The notes: a model not told the origin generated them from the sequence alone. Positions 1 to 5,613 are shown, numbered from the stretch's first letter. The stretch: DNA of 7,476 bases from an uncultured Jannaschia sp. (GCA_937916365.1 CALFSY010000061.1:1-7476); one strand, 5' to 3'. A program made the numbers and translations.

Positions 1-102
1 GCTAGGCGTAGTATCCAAAACACCCTCAGCGCCAGACCCACCCGCCACCGCGCCAGCATCGGCCGCAGACGCCCCAGAAAAATCACCCAAAATACCACTC
101 AT
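1..102 (-). CDS. Unknown protein, N-terminal fragment (runs off left edge)
   Basis: An open frame begins with ATG at 102 on the minus strand and stays open for 34 codons to the window edge, so only the N-terminus is visible. It starts MSGILGDFSGASAADAGAVA and is rich in Gly, Ala and Ser. Its ATG overlaps the TGA of the upstream minus-strand ORF in an ATGA arrangement, which suggests translational coupling. There is no strong Shine-Dalgarno of its own (nearest purine stretch TTTGAAG), which fits coupling. I do not recognise the family. A Gly/Ala-rich start of this kind occurs in many unrelated proteins, and no function can be assigned. Confidence rests on the overlap and the open frame only. 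Confidence 0.4.
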   Translation of the reverse strand, partial: MSGILGDFSGASAADAGAVAGGSGAEGVLDTTPS

Positions 103-362
103 GGCAATGGCTTCAAAGGCTGTGATGATGTTAAAGGCGAAGCAACAACAGAATCACAATCAGATGAAGGCGAGGGCGAAGGGGATGAAAACGCTGCCAA
201 CGGCACATTATCCCCCAACGGCGACGGCGGCATCGCCCCCAAAACACCCACATCAAGACCCCGCAAAACACCCAAAACCTCACAATCACTCGAAAGAATA
301 TCACCCCAATCCTCTAAATCACGCAACACACAATAAACAAAATCAGGTTCTAGGTTACTCAT
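99..362 (-). CDS. Small hypothetical protein, Ser/Pro-rich C-terminus
   Basis: An 87-residue frame starts at ATG 362 on the minus strand. The first 45 residues look like ordinary protein (MSNLEPDFVYCVLRDLEDWG, then a stretch with repeated GVL). The last 40 or so residues are low complexity and rich in Ser and Pro, including an alternating S/P run. A GGTGAG sequence sits directly against the ATG, too close for a standard ribosome site, so the exact start is uncertain. The stop overlaps the start of the next minus-strand ORF by ATGA, the main reason to believe both are genes. An AT-rich tract lies upstream (about 370-425) and could hold their promoter. No family is recognised. The opposite-strand frame over the same bases is His/Lys/Pro/Asn-rich and looks artefactual. 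Confidence 0.42.
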   Translation of the reverse strand: MSNLEPDFVYCVLRDLEDWGDILSSDCEVLGVLRGLDVGVLGAMPPSPLGDNVPLAAFSSPSPSPSSDCDSVVASPLTSSQPLKPLP

Positions 363-540
363 CTCACCCGCACCATAATATATTCTATATCAAAAACTTA
401 TAAATAGAATCCTTAAATAATTAGTCTTTGCATTTCATCTCCGGCACGTTCTGGTCATGCGATTATCATTGAGTGGTCACGATCGAGCGCGGCCATGGGA
501 CAGATAGGGTATCCAGGGTGCAGACTGGTGACCGGTTAAG

Positions 541-565
541 GCGCGCCTCGGCGTAAGTGGCGCGC
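541..565. repeat. 7-bp GC inverted repeat (hairpin)
   Basis: GCGCGCC (541-547) and GGCGCGC (559-565) are perfect inverted repeats around an 11-base loop. RNA from either strand would fold into a stable all-GC stem. No U-run follows directly on either strand, although a T-rich stretch (ATTTGTTTAT) begins six bases after the stem on the plus strand. A classic terminator is therefore not certain. Confidence 0.5.
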
Positions 566-619
566 ATCAGATTTGTTTATAAATCCCAACATCTACCATG
601 GTGTTGCATTCGCTATAGC

Positions 620-642
620 CGGGCATGGGGTTTCGATGCCTG
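620..642. repeat. Inverted repeat with 9-base loop
   Basis: The arms CGGGCAT (620-626) and ATGCCTG (636-642) pair over 7 positions, one of them a G-U pair, around the loop GGGGTTTCG. It lies 155 bases upstream of the EIIA start. It could be part of a leader, a small RNA or a protein-binding dyad; nothing decides among these. Confidence 0.4.
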
Positions 643-685
643 TTACCAAAACACACAAATGCGAATATGAAAATAACCTCTCATC

Positions 686-714
686 TTGCACAATGCCATT
701 TGTCCGTGTCTAAG
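686..714 (+). promoter_or_regulatory. Possible promoter of the PTS-acyltransferase operon
   Basis: TTGCAC (686-691) and TCTAAG (709-714) are separated by 17 bases, the ideal spacing for a housekeeping sigma-70 promoter. The -35 matches TTGACA at 3 of 6 positions and the -10 matches TATAAT at 4 of 6. Transcription would begin near 721 and give a leader of about 75 bases before the EIIA start. This is the best-spaced candidate I found by eye, but it is weak. Confidence 0.25.
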
Positions 715-796
715 GGATGACTAAATACCAAAGTAGGGTCGCGTCATTGAACAACGTGAAAATCAAAGGCGGCTAGGGCAAGACAGAGAGGCAAAT

Positions 797-1189
797 GTGA
801 TCGGTATTGTGATCGTTGCCCACGGCGCGTTGGCGCCGGAACTCAAACGTGCAACGGAACATGTGGTGGGCCATCAAAAGGGTATGGTTGCGATTTCAGT
901 TGGCGCGGATGATGATCGCGACTATCGGACGCAGGATATTTGTAATGCAGCCGATCAAGTTGATACCGGGCATGGCGTTGTTGTCGTGACTGATATTTAC
1001 GGTGGGTCGCCTTCTAACCTAAGCCTGCGCGCATGTCAGAACAAGAATCGTAAAATCCTGACGGGTGTGAACCTGCCAATGCTTATCAAACTTACAAAAT
1101 GTAGGCACCTTTCGATTGAAAAAGCGGTTTCACATGCCGAAGACGCGGGGCGGCGTTATATCACCAGCTTTGACGGCGCACACAAATGA
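797..1189 (+). CDS. PTS EIIA component, mannose (Man/fructose-superfamily) type
   Basis: This 130-residue cytoplasmic protein matches the EIIA(Man) fold. The N-terminal strand IGIVIVAHG places the phospho-accepting histidine at His9, and the hallmark DIYGGSPSN lies at residues 66-74. It would accept phosphate from HPr. No EIIB, EIIC or EIID gene is nearby. In alphaproteobacteria such a stand-alone EIIA (often called PtsM or ManX-like) belongs to a regulatory PTS with HPr and HPr kinase, not to sugar transport. The start is GTG at 797, preceded by AGAGAGG at a five-base spacing, and the length is normal for a single EIIA domain. The gene ends in an ATGA overlap with HPr, so the two are probably translated together. 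The domain assignment is secure; the regulatory role is inferred from family and context. Confidence 0.93.
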   Translation: MIGIVIVAHGALAPELKRATEHVVGHQKGMVAISVGADDDRDYRTQDICNAADQVDTGHGVVVVTDIYGGSPSNLSLRACQNKNRKILTGVNLPMLIKLTKCRHLSIEKAVSHAEDAGRRYITSFDGAHK

Positions 1190-1467
1190 AAGACAGTCCC
1201 GCGATACGTAGGTTAGAGATTGTAAACATCAAGGGCCTACACGCCCGTGCCGCCGCGCGATTTGTCGAAGTTGTCGAACAATACGACGCCACCGCGACTG
1301 TAAGGCGCGATGGGTTATGTGCCGCGGGGGATTCGATCATGGGACTTTTGATGTTGGCGGCCTCACAGGGAACCTTTATTGACGTTGAAACACGTGGCCC
1401 CAATGCAGAAAATTTGGCCGATGCGTTGAGTGAACTGGTGCAAAACCGATTCGGGGAAGAGGCGTGA
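1186..1467 (+). CDS. HPr-family phosphocarrier protein
   Basis: This 93-residue protein is a small cytoplasmic phosphocarrier. The active-site segment KGLHARAAARF puts the phosphorylatable histidine at His19 (His15 of classical HPr). A second region, AGDSIMGLLMLAASQGT, carries Ser50 in the SIMG context that HPr kinase/phosphorylase recognises (the Ser46 equivalent), so double control by His and Ser phosphorylation is plausible. The kinase gene is not in this window. The start ATG overlaps the EIIA stop (ATGA) and has no strong ribosome site of its own. The stop TGA is followed immediately by the ATG of the acyltransferase. Family identity is very secure. Whether to name it ptsH or npr cannot be decided from sequence alone, so no symbol is given. 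Confidence 0.95.
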   Translation: MKDSPAIRRLEIVNIKGLHARAAARFVEVVEQYDATATVRRDGLCAAGDSIMGLLMLAASQGTFIDVETRGPNAENLADALSELVQNRFGEEA

Positions 1468-2415
1468 ATGGGATCAGGAATCAAAACCGCAATGAACCGA
1501 ATGGGGAAAAGGCGCATCGCCGATGCGAGTGCGCGCGACGTGTCTGCGCCACGGCCTACATTGTTGCCCGGGCGCGAACGTGTCTATGATCGGCGCAGCC
1601 TGACTTATGCCAATTCTTTCACAAATCCTTGGACACGCCATACAATCAAAGCCATCGAATGGCTGACCGGTAAGATTACAATTATCCGCCGTGTTCGCGA
1701 ATTTGAGAGAATGGGCGATATTAGGGGGCAAGCGTTCTGGCCCGCCACAATGCAGGTGATGGGGATCGACTTACAAACCCCCGCCCACCAATTAGACCGT
1801 ATTCCCAACACAGGCCCGGTGATTTTTGTGGCCAACCATCCCCACGGGCTTGTTGACGGTATGATCTTGGCAGATTTGATCGGGCGACGCCGCCCCGATT
1901 ACCGCATTCTCACCCGCGCACTGCTGACAGGGTTAGACGAAAGCGCAGCCAGTTATATGATCCCTGTGCCATTTCCACATGAACCCAATGCACAGGAAAA
2001 AATGTTGCAAATGCGGGCCGCTGCCATGGCGCATTTGGACCAAAAAGGATTGATTGCCCTGTTTCCCTCGGGCGTTGTGGCGGCGTCAAAAACCATGTTC
2101 GGCCCCGCGGTGGAAGAAGAATGGAATGTTTTCACCGCAAAAATGATTCGAACATCCGGCGCAACAATCGTGCCGTGTTTTTTCACAGGGTCAAATTCGC
2201 GGTGGTATCAAATCGCCAACCGAATATCACCAATTCTGCGCCAAGGGTTGTTGATACATGAGGTGGCGCATGCCTTTGACAAACCCCAAGCCCCAATTAT
2301 CGGAAAACCAATCCTACCCGATGAATGGGTTGAACGGATCAAAAAACCGCGTGAATTCATGGCATGGCTGCGTGAACGCACCCTAGCATTAAAGGATGAT
2401 CCCGATCGAGGATAA
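1468..2415 (+). CDS. PlsC-type 1-acyltransferase (glycerolipid/ornithine-lipid class, COG3176-like)
   Basis: This 315-residue protein has the ordered blocks of the glycerol-phosphate acyltransferase superfamily. Block I is VANHPHGLVDG at 121-131, with His124 and Asp130 as the catalytic pair; the spacing is five residues, not the textbook four, as seen in some subfamilies with NHPN/NHPH motifs. FPSG at 199-202 stands where FPEG is usual. VPCFFTGSNSRWYQ is at 235-248 and IIGKPI at 277-282. It probably transfers an acyl chain to a lysophospholipid or related lipid at the inner membrane face; the exact acceptor is unknown. No classical transmembrane helix is evident. The ATG directly abuts the HPr TGA, with GAAGAGG upstream as ribosome site, so it is the third gene of the operon. 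Linkage to HPr suggests phosphoryl-relay control of lipid synthesis, but that is inference. Confidence 0.85.
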   Translation: MGSGIKTAMNRMGKRRIADASARDVSAPRPTLLPGRERVYDRRSLTYANSFTNPWTRHTIKAIEWLTGKITIIRRVREFERMGDIRGQAFWPATMQVMGIDLQTPAHQLDRIPNTGPVIFVANHPHGLVDGMILADLIGRRRPDYRILTRALLTGLDESAASYMIPVPFPHEPNAQEKMLQMRAAAMAHLDQKGLIALFPSGVVAASKTMFGPAVEEEWNVFTAKMIRTSGATIVPCFFTGSNSRWYQIANRISPILRQGLLIHEVAHAFDKPQAPIIGKPILPDEWVERIKKPREFMAWLRERTLALKDDPDRG

Positions 2416-2416
2416 T

Positions 2417-2455
2417 ATGAGTTTTGTATCCGGTGCTATCCGAATGATTTTCTAA
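2417..2455 (+). CDS. Possible 12-codon micro-ORF after the acyltransferase
   Basis: ATG at 2417, only one base after the acyltransferase stop, opens a 12-codon frame (MSFVSGAIRMIF) ending in TAA. It is preceded by GAGGA (2408-2412) with a four-base spacer, a better ribosome site than those of several real genes here. It could be a tiny peptide, the remnant of a once longer operon gene, or chance. No homology can be claimed. Confidence 0.2.
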   Translation: MSFVSGAIRMIF

Positions 2456-2456
2456 A

Positions 2457-2470
2457 CCTGTGACGACAGG
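2457..2470 (-). terminator. Possible terminator of the MORN gene
   Basis: Read on the minus strand, downstream of the MORN stop, CCTGT-CGTC-ACAGG forms a 5-bp hairpin with a tetraloop followed by TTTAGAAAATC. The stem is short and the U-run is interrupted, so efficiency is doubtful. It lies between convergent genes. On the plus strand the bases after the stem are not U-rich. Confidence 0.3.
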
Positions 2471-2485
2471 GATATATGCCCAAAG

Positions 2486-3931
2486 CTATGGCTGTTGGAC
2501 AGAGTCAAGTGGTTGTGAATTTGGGGCCGTTGTGGTGGTGCCGGAAACCAAATCACCACTGTCCCATTCCCCACGGGCGATCGTGCCATCGGCATATCGT
2601 ATCGTTCCATTTCCGTGACGCTGACCATTCAAAAACCGGCCCTCATAGACATCCCCGTTAGGATAGGTGGCAATCCCGAATCCATTGATTTCATCATCGG
2701 TCCATTCGCCAATGTATGAAAACCCGTCGGGCATGGTTAAACGCCCCTGACCTTCACGTTCGCCCACAGAAAACGAACCGTCATAAATCGTGCCATCGGC
2801 ATAGGTGAACATACCCAGCCCATGGCGCAGGCCGTCTTCCCACTGTCCTTCGTATCGATACCCGTCGGGGTGGGTCATGACACCATGACCATGTTGGCGT
2901 GCGTTCAGAAACTGACCCTCATATGTTAATCCGTTGGCATATTGTGCAATACCTTCGCCCTCTATAACACCGTCGACCCATTCACCGCCATATGATGCAC
3001 CGGTGGGATACGTGATTGTGCCCCTGCCGTGGGCAAGATCGTTCAAAAAATATCCCACATAAACCGCCCCGTCGGGATAGGTTGCCTCACCCCGGCCCGA
3101 AATTCGGCCATCGCGCCATTCCCCCACATAGGTATACCCGTCAATGCCCATAAAGGTGCCCTGCCCTTCGCGGCGATCATCGTTGAAATTACCACGATAG
3201 AAATCACCATTGGCATAACGCATTGTGCCTTCGCCCTGGCGCTCTCCCTGGGAAAGGGGGCCCTCATAAACGTCGCCATTGGGCTGTGTCAGAACACCCT
3301 CGCCATCAATTTGATCTTCTGACCACTGGCCTTCGTAGATCATGCCATCGGCCATTTCGAGTCGGCCAAACCCTTCGCGGTGATCTGTGGCTAACGCACC
3401 GACATAAACCGCCCCATCGGGATACGTGATGGTGCCTTGCCCATGTTTTTGCCCATTTTGCCATTCGCCGTCATACCGGTATCCATTGGGGCCGATCATT
3501 ACACCGGTTCCGTGGTGCAAGGCGTCAAGAAATGTGCCCTGATACGTCACACCATTGGAATAAACCGCCATTCCTGCGCCATGGATCCGGCCTTCGGCCC
3601 AATCCCCATCATAGGTGGACCCATCGGCGAATCGGATCTGCCCCTGCCCGTGGGGTTTGCCGGCGACAAATCCCCCCTCATAAACCGATCCATCGGGGAA
3701 CGTTGCGCGACCTTGGCCATGAATTTCACCATTGACCCATGCACCAACATATTCATACCCATTAGGCAACCGATACGCGCCCTGCCCATGGCGCGCACCA
3801 CCCTGAAATTCACCTTCGTAAATTCCGCCATTATCGTATTGTTGGATGTCGACGCGCACGTCATCTTGCGCCCATGCCGCCGCCAGCCCCGCACATAACA
3901 GGGCAACACCCCCCAAAATTATCCGTTGCAC
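2486..3931 (-). CDS. Exported MORN-repeat protein (18 full repeats)
   Basis: This 481-residue protein starts with GTG at 3931 behind GGGGT at a six-base spacing. Residues 1-22 form a Sec signal peptide: Arg3, a hydrophobic core (IILGGVALLCAGLAAA) and a likely AWA/QDD cleavage site. The cysteine at 13 is not in a lipobox, so it is probably a soluble periplasmic or secreted protein. From residue 36 to 449 there are exactly 18 uninterrupted MORN repeats of 23 residues, pattern Y-x-G-x-W/F, then HG-x-G and a P/A-D/N-G end. A degenerate 19th repeat and a polar tail (TTTTAPNSQ) close the protein. MORN arrays are elongated beta-hairpin rods that bind proteins or lipids; their bacterial function is largely unknown. 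No enzymatic domain is attached. It converges on the acyltransferase operon; a shared job in the envelope is speculation. Confidence 0.93.
   Translation of the reverse strand: MQRIILGGVALLCAGLAAAWAQDDVRVDIQQYDNGGIYEGEFQGGARHGQGAYRLPNGYEYVGAWVNGEIHGQGRATFPDGSVYEGGFVAGKPHGQGQIRFADGSTYDGDWAEGRIHGAGMAVYSNGVTYQGTFLDALHHGTGVMIGPNGYRYDGEWQNGQKHGQGTITYPDGAVYVGALATDHREGFGRLEMADGMIYEGQWSEDQIDGEGVLTQPNGDVYEGPLSQGERQGEGTMRYANGDFYRGNFNDDRREGQGTFMGIDGYTYVGEWRDGRISGRGEATYPDGAVYVGYFLNDLAHGRGTITYPTGASYGGEWVDGVIEGEGIAQYANGLTYEGQFLNARQHGHGVMTHPDGYRYEGQWEDGLRHGLGMFTYADGTIYDGSFSVGEREGQGRLTMPDGFSYIGEWTDDEINGFGIATYPNGDVYEGRFLNGQRHGNGTIRYADGTIARGEWDSGDLVSGTTTTAPNSQPLDSVQQP
2585..3826 (-). repeat. Array of 18 coding 69-bp MORN repeats with a duplicated 9-repeat block
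   Basis: The array is 1242 bp, exactly 18 x 69. Repeats 1-9 (3206-3826) and 10-18 (2585-3205) align one to one. By hand count the protein pairs share 13/23 (5 and 14), 13/23 (6 and 15), 11/23 (7 and 16), 11/23 (8 and 17) and 14/23 (9 and 18) identities. The aromatic residue after the second Gly alternates F (or L) and W along the array and breaks phase only between repeats 9 and 10, as expected from duplication of an odd-numbered block. At DNA level the repeats are diverged, so the duplication is not recent. Confidence 0.8.
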
Positions 3932-4251
3932 TATTTACCCCAAATCGGAGACGTATAATTATATATATCAAACGTAAAGAACCACTTTAAGTCGCGCAAC
4001 GCTTTTTACAAATGAAAAATCATTTTAACCTTGTTAGACTATATCTTACACTATGTCATAATCTTAGATTGAAACTTAAAAACATTTTCGGGGCCGGTCA
4101 CACCCAAAGAAAACCACCGGGGAACTACAATTTCGTGATGATGGATGCGAATAATCGTAAATCAGGTGCTTGGCGTGTTGATGTTGGTTACCCCATATCC
4201 GTGCAATAAGTCCCGATTTTTAGAATGTCACACAATGATGAGGGGGCGATC
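3932..4251. other. AT-rich divergent spacer between the MORN gene and sbtB
   Basis: This 320-bp spacer separates the minus-strand MORN gene from plus-strand sbtB and should hold both promoters. The part nearest the MORN gene (3950-4080) is strongly AT-rich. A dyad CCGGT (4094-4098) / ACCGG (4116-4120) lies about 130 bases upstream of sbtB. A 65-codon frame at 4012-4209 lacks a ribosome site, has an unusual composition in its first half and is not credible. A weak plus-strand promoter may lie near TTGTTA (about 4030) with an AT-rich -10 downstream; if it is used, sbtB has a leader of around 200 bases. Confidence 0.55.
3958..3963 (-). promoter_or_regulatory. -10 box of the MORN gene promoter
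   Basis: A perfect TATAAT on the minus strand lies 26 bases upstream of the GTG start, inside an alternating TA tract. The -35 position has no good match (AGTGGT at 17-base spacing). Transcription from here would leave a leader of roughly 20 bases containing the GGGGT ribosome site. Confidence 0.35.
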
Positions 4252-4572
4252 ATGTATGCAGCGATCAAGGTGGTCATTATTACCGAAAGTTCAATCTTGG
4301 ACGGGATTGCCGACATCTTGGAACAAAACGGGGCCACAGGCTATACCACCACCCCTGCTGGTGGTAAGGGCAGCCGCGGCAAACGCCGTATTGACCGCAG
4401 CGCACAGGTGGCCGGTATCCTTGAAAACATAAAAGTTGAAACAATCGTTAGCGATATGGCCACGGCCGAAAAAATCACAGACGCCGTTGTGACCACCTAT
4501 TTCGATGATTATTCCGGCATCACATACACCCAACCGGTGGAAATTTTACGCCCAGGAAAATTCCATGTTTAA
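4252..4572 (+). CDS. sbtB: SbtB-like PII signalling protein, regulator of SbtA
   Basis: This 106-residue protein has the PII-like ferredoxin fold of SbtB, the trimeric protein that binds adenine nucleotides (AMP, ADP, ATP, cAMP) and controls the bicarbonate transporter SbtA. It aligns along its length with remembered cyanobacterial SbtB: KVVIITESSILDGIADIL, then ATGYTTTPAGGKGSR with the T-loop around 37-50 (the Arg-rich GGKGSRGKRR is the nucleotide/partner region), then YFDDYSGITY at 83-92. It ends PVEILRPGKFHV, so the C-terminal cysteine R-loop (CGPxGC) of many cyanobacterial SbtB proteins is absent. I chose ATG 4252 because GAGGGGG precedes it; an in-frame ATG at 4225 would add nine non-conserved residues and lacks a good ribosome site. 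The sbtA gene lies directly downstream on the opposite strand, which supports the pairing. Confidence 0.88.
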   Translation: MYAAIKVVIITESSILDGIADILEQNGATGYTTTPAGGKGSRGKRRIDRSAQVAGILENIKVETIVSDMATAEKITDAVVTTYFDDYSGITYTQPVEILRPGKFHV

Positions 4573-4599
4573 GGGCACTTTTGTGCAATCATACCTTTT
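4571..4599 (+). terminator. Possible weak terminator between sbtB and sbtA
   Basis: Right at the sbtB stop, AAGG (4571-4574) can pair with CCTT (4594-4597) around a small inner hairpin GCAC-TTTT-GTGC (4575-4586), followed by TTGTTG. The structure is interrupted and short. It is the only terminator-like element in the 36-bp gap, so read-through between the convergent genes is likely. Confidence 0.2.
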
Positions 4600-4608
4600 G
4601 TTGAGGCC

Positions 4609-5613
4609 TTAAAACACAAGCCCCGCCAACGCTATGAACAATGGGATACAGACGCCAATGGCGATCGGTGTGCCAACACTGGTGGATGCGCCAATATACG
4701 CAGCGGGATTGGCACTGGGAATGCCGCCGCGCAACGTTGGCGGCCCGGAAATATCAGAGGACGACGCAGCCAAAGCTGCCAATAATACAATCCCCCCTGG
4801 GCTAAATCCTGTGGCCAAGTGAATCAAATACCCCAAACCAAACGCCACAAGCCCATGTGTAATTGGGGCAAGTGCGGCATACACTGCATACCATTGGGCC
4901 ACCCGGCGCAATTCATTCAAACGTTGCCAGGCCTCTATCCCCATAATCAACATCAACACCGATAGCAGACCCCGAAATAACGGGTCGTAGAATGTGTCAA
5001 ACACATGCTCTGGCCGGGTGACTAAGCCCAAAACTAACCCCAACAACAACGCCGACAACGCCGCGCCCTGCAAACTTTCTTTGATAACCCTCCATATGCC
5101 GGGCGTCTTTCGTGCCTGTTTTTCGGCGTCTTTGTCATTGGAAATCCGCGCCATAACAATAGCCAACACCAGGGCTGGAATATCCATAAACGGATACAAC
5201 GCAGGCACCCAAGCCTCGTAAACGATGCCCTCTTGTTCCAACATGACCATCGCCGCGCCCAGGGTTGAGGCACTGACCGCGCCAAATAGGCCCGCCGTTG
5301 CGATAGCATCATCGCGTTTAATTTGCGGCAAACGGGCCAATGTGGCCAATCCCAAAACAACAATGCCTGCCCCAATCCCCATCGCGGCCAGGATCGGTAA
5401 AATCATATCGACCAGGTTTGCCTGGCGCACCTCCATCCCTGCGTTTAGGCCGATGCGCATCAAAAGCATAAACACCGCAAATTTATAAATCGCATCAGGA
5501 ATTTGCAGCTTTGACCCCGATGCCGCTAGGGCCAAACCACCAATCAAAAATGCCAATGTGGGGGATTGAAATTGCCCTAACACACGCCCCAAAAAGTCGA
5601 TAAATATCTCCAT
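4609..5613 (-). CDS. sbtA: Sodium-dependent bicarbonate permease SbtA
   Basis: This 334-residue inner-membrane protein with about ten hydrophobic segments is SbtA, the high-affinity Na+/HCO3- symporter. It matches remembered cyanobacterial SbtA over nearly the whole chain: QSPTLAFLIGGLALAASGS at 16-34, DAIATAGLFGAVSAST at 102-117 (substrate-site Ser region), YPFMDIPALV at 140-149, FYDPLFRGLLSVLMLIMGIE at 208-227, and ASSSDISGPPTLR at 283-295 followed by GIPSANPAAYIGAST. The cytoplasmic linker between the two halves (about 157-175) is short; its longer form explains why cyanobacterial proteins reach about 370 residues. Start ATG 5613 follows AAAGGCG at six-base spacing. Transport activity should be controlled by the neighbouring SbtB. 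The role here could be to supply bicarbonate for carboxylases, as no Rubisco or carboxysome gene is in the window. Confidence 0.95.
   Translation of the reverse strand: MEIFIDFLGRVLGQFQSPTLAFLIGGLALAASGSKLQIPDAIYKFAVFMLLMRIGLNAGMEVRQANLVDMILPILAAMGIGAGIVVLGLATLARLPQIKRDDAIATAGLFGAVSASTLGAAMVMLEQEGIVYEAWVPALYPFMDIPALVLAIVMARISNDKDAEKQARKTPGIWRVIKESLQGAALSALLLGLVLGLVTRPEHVFDTFYDPLFRGLLSVLMLIMGIEAWQRLNELRRVAQWYAVYAALAPITHGLVAFGLGYLIHLATGFSPGGIVLLAALAASSSDISGPPTLRGGIPSANPAAYIGASTSVGTPIAIGVCIPLFIALAGLVF

Larger units (their letters stand above)
363..796. other. Non-coding region upstream of the PTS operon
   Basis: These 434 bases contain no credible gene: all frames are broken by stops. The first 60 bases are very AT-rich and probably carry the promoter of the minus-strand pair. 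The rest is of ordinary composition. It holds two inverted repeats (541-565 and 620-642), an 8-bp palindrome ACCATGGT at 595-602, and a possible promoter at 686-714. I looked for remnants of rapZ or hprK, which often precede these PTS genes in alphaproteobacteria, and saw none. I also found no tRNA, SRP RNA, RNase P or tmRNA signature. An unrecognised small RNA or a long leader remains possible. Confidence 0.6.

Noticed and set aside
101..403. Plus-strand 100-codon open frame
   Set aside because: Its composition (His, Lys, Pro, Asn, Gln runs) is unlike a normal protein, it has no ribosome site, and the minus strand carries an ATGA-coupled pair over the same bases.
540..547. GGCGCGCC octamer as a cloning-scar or AscI site
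   Set aside because: It is one arm of a natural inverted repeat, and nothing around it looks like vector sequence.
622..640. tRNA-like T-arm (GGCAT, loop, ATGCC)
   Set aside because: The loop has 9 bases in place of 7, and no matching acceptor, D or anticodon arms are found upstream.
1161..1517. Minus-strand 118-codon frame across the HPr gene
   Set aside because: It is antisense to a well-identified HPr gene and crosses two real gene junctions.
3887..3895. Possible lipoprotein cysteine (Cys13) in the MORN signal peptide
   Set aside because: The residues before it are Ala-Leu-Leu, which do not fit a lipobox that needs Gly, Ala or Ser next to Cys; an AWA cleavage site further on fits signal peptidase I.
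3029..3898. Several plus- and minus-strand frames of 67-153 codons inside the MORN gene
   Set aside because: The 69-bp periodicity of the array keeps alternative frames open; their translations repeat with the same period and are shadows.
4012..4209. 65-codon plus-strand frame upstream of sbtB
   Set aside because: There is no ribosome site before its ATG, the first half is AT-driven Leu/Asn/Lys, and no family is recognisable; it is better explained as promoter/leader sequence.
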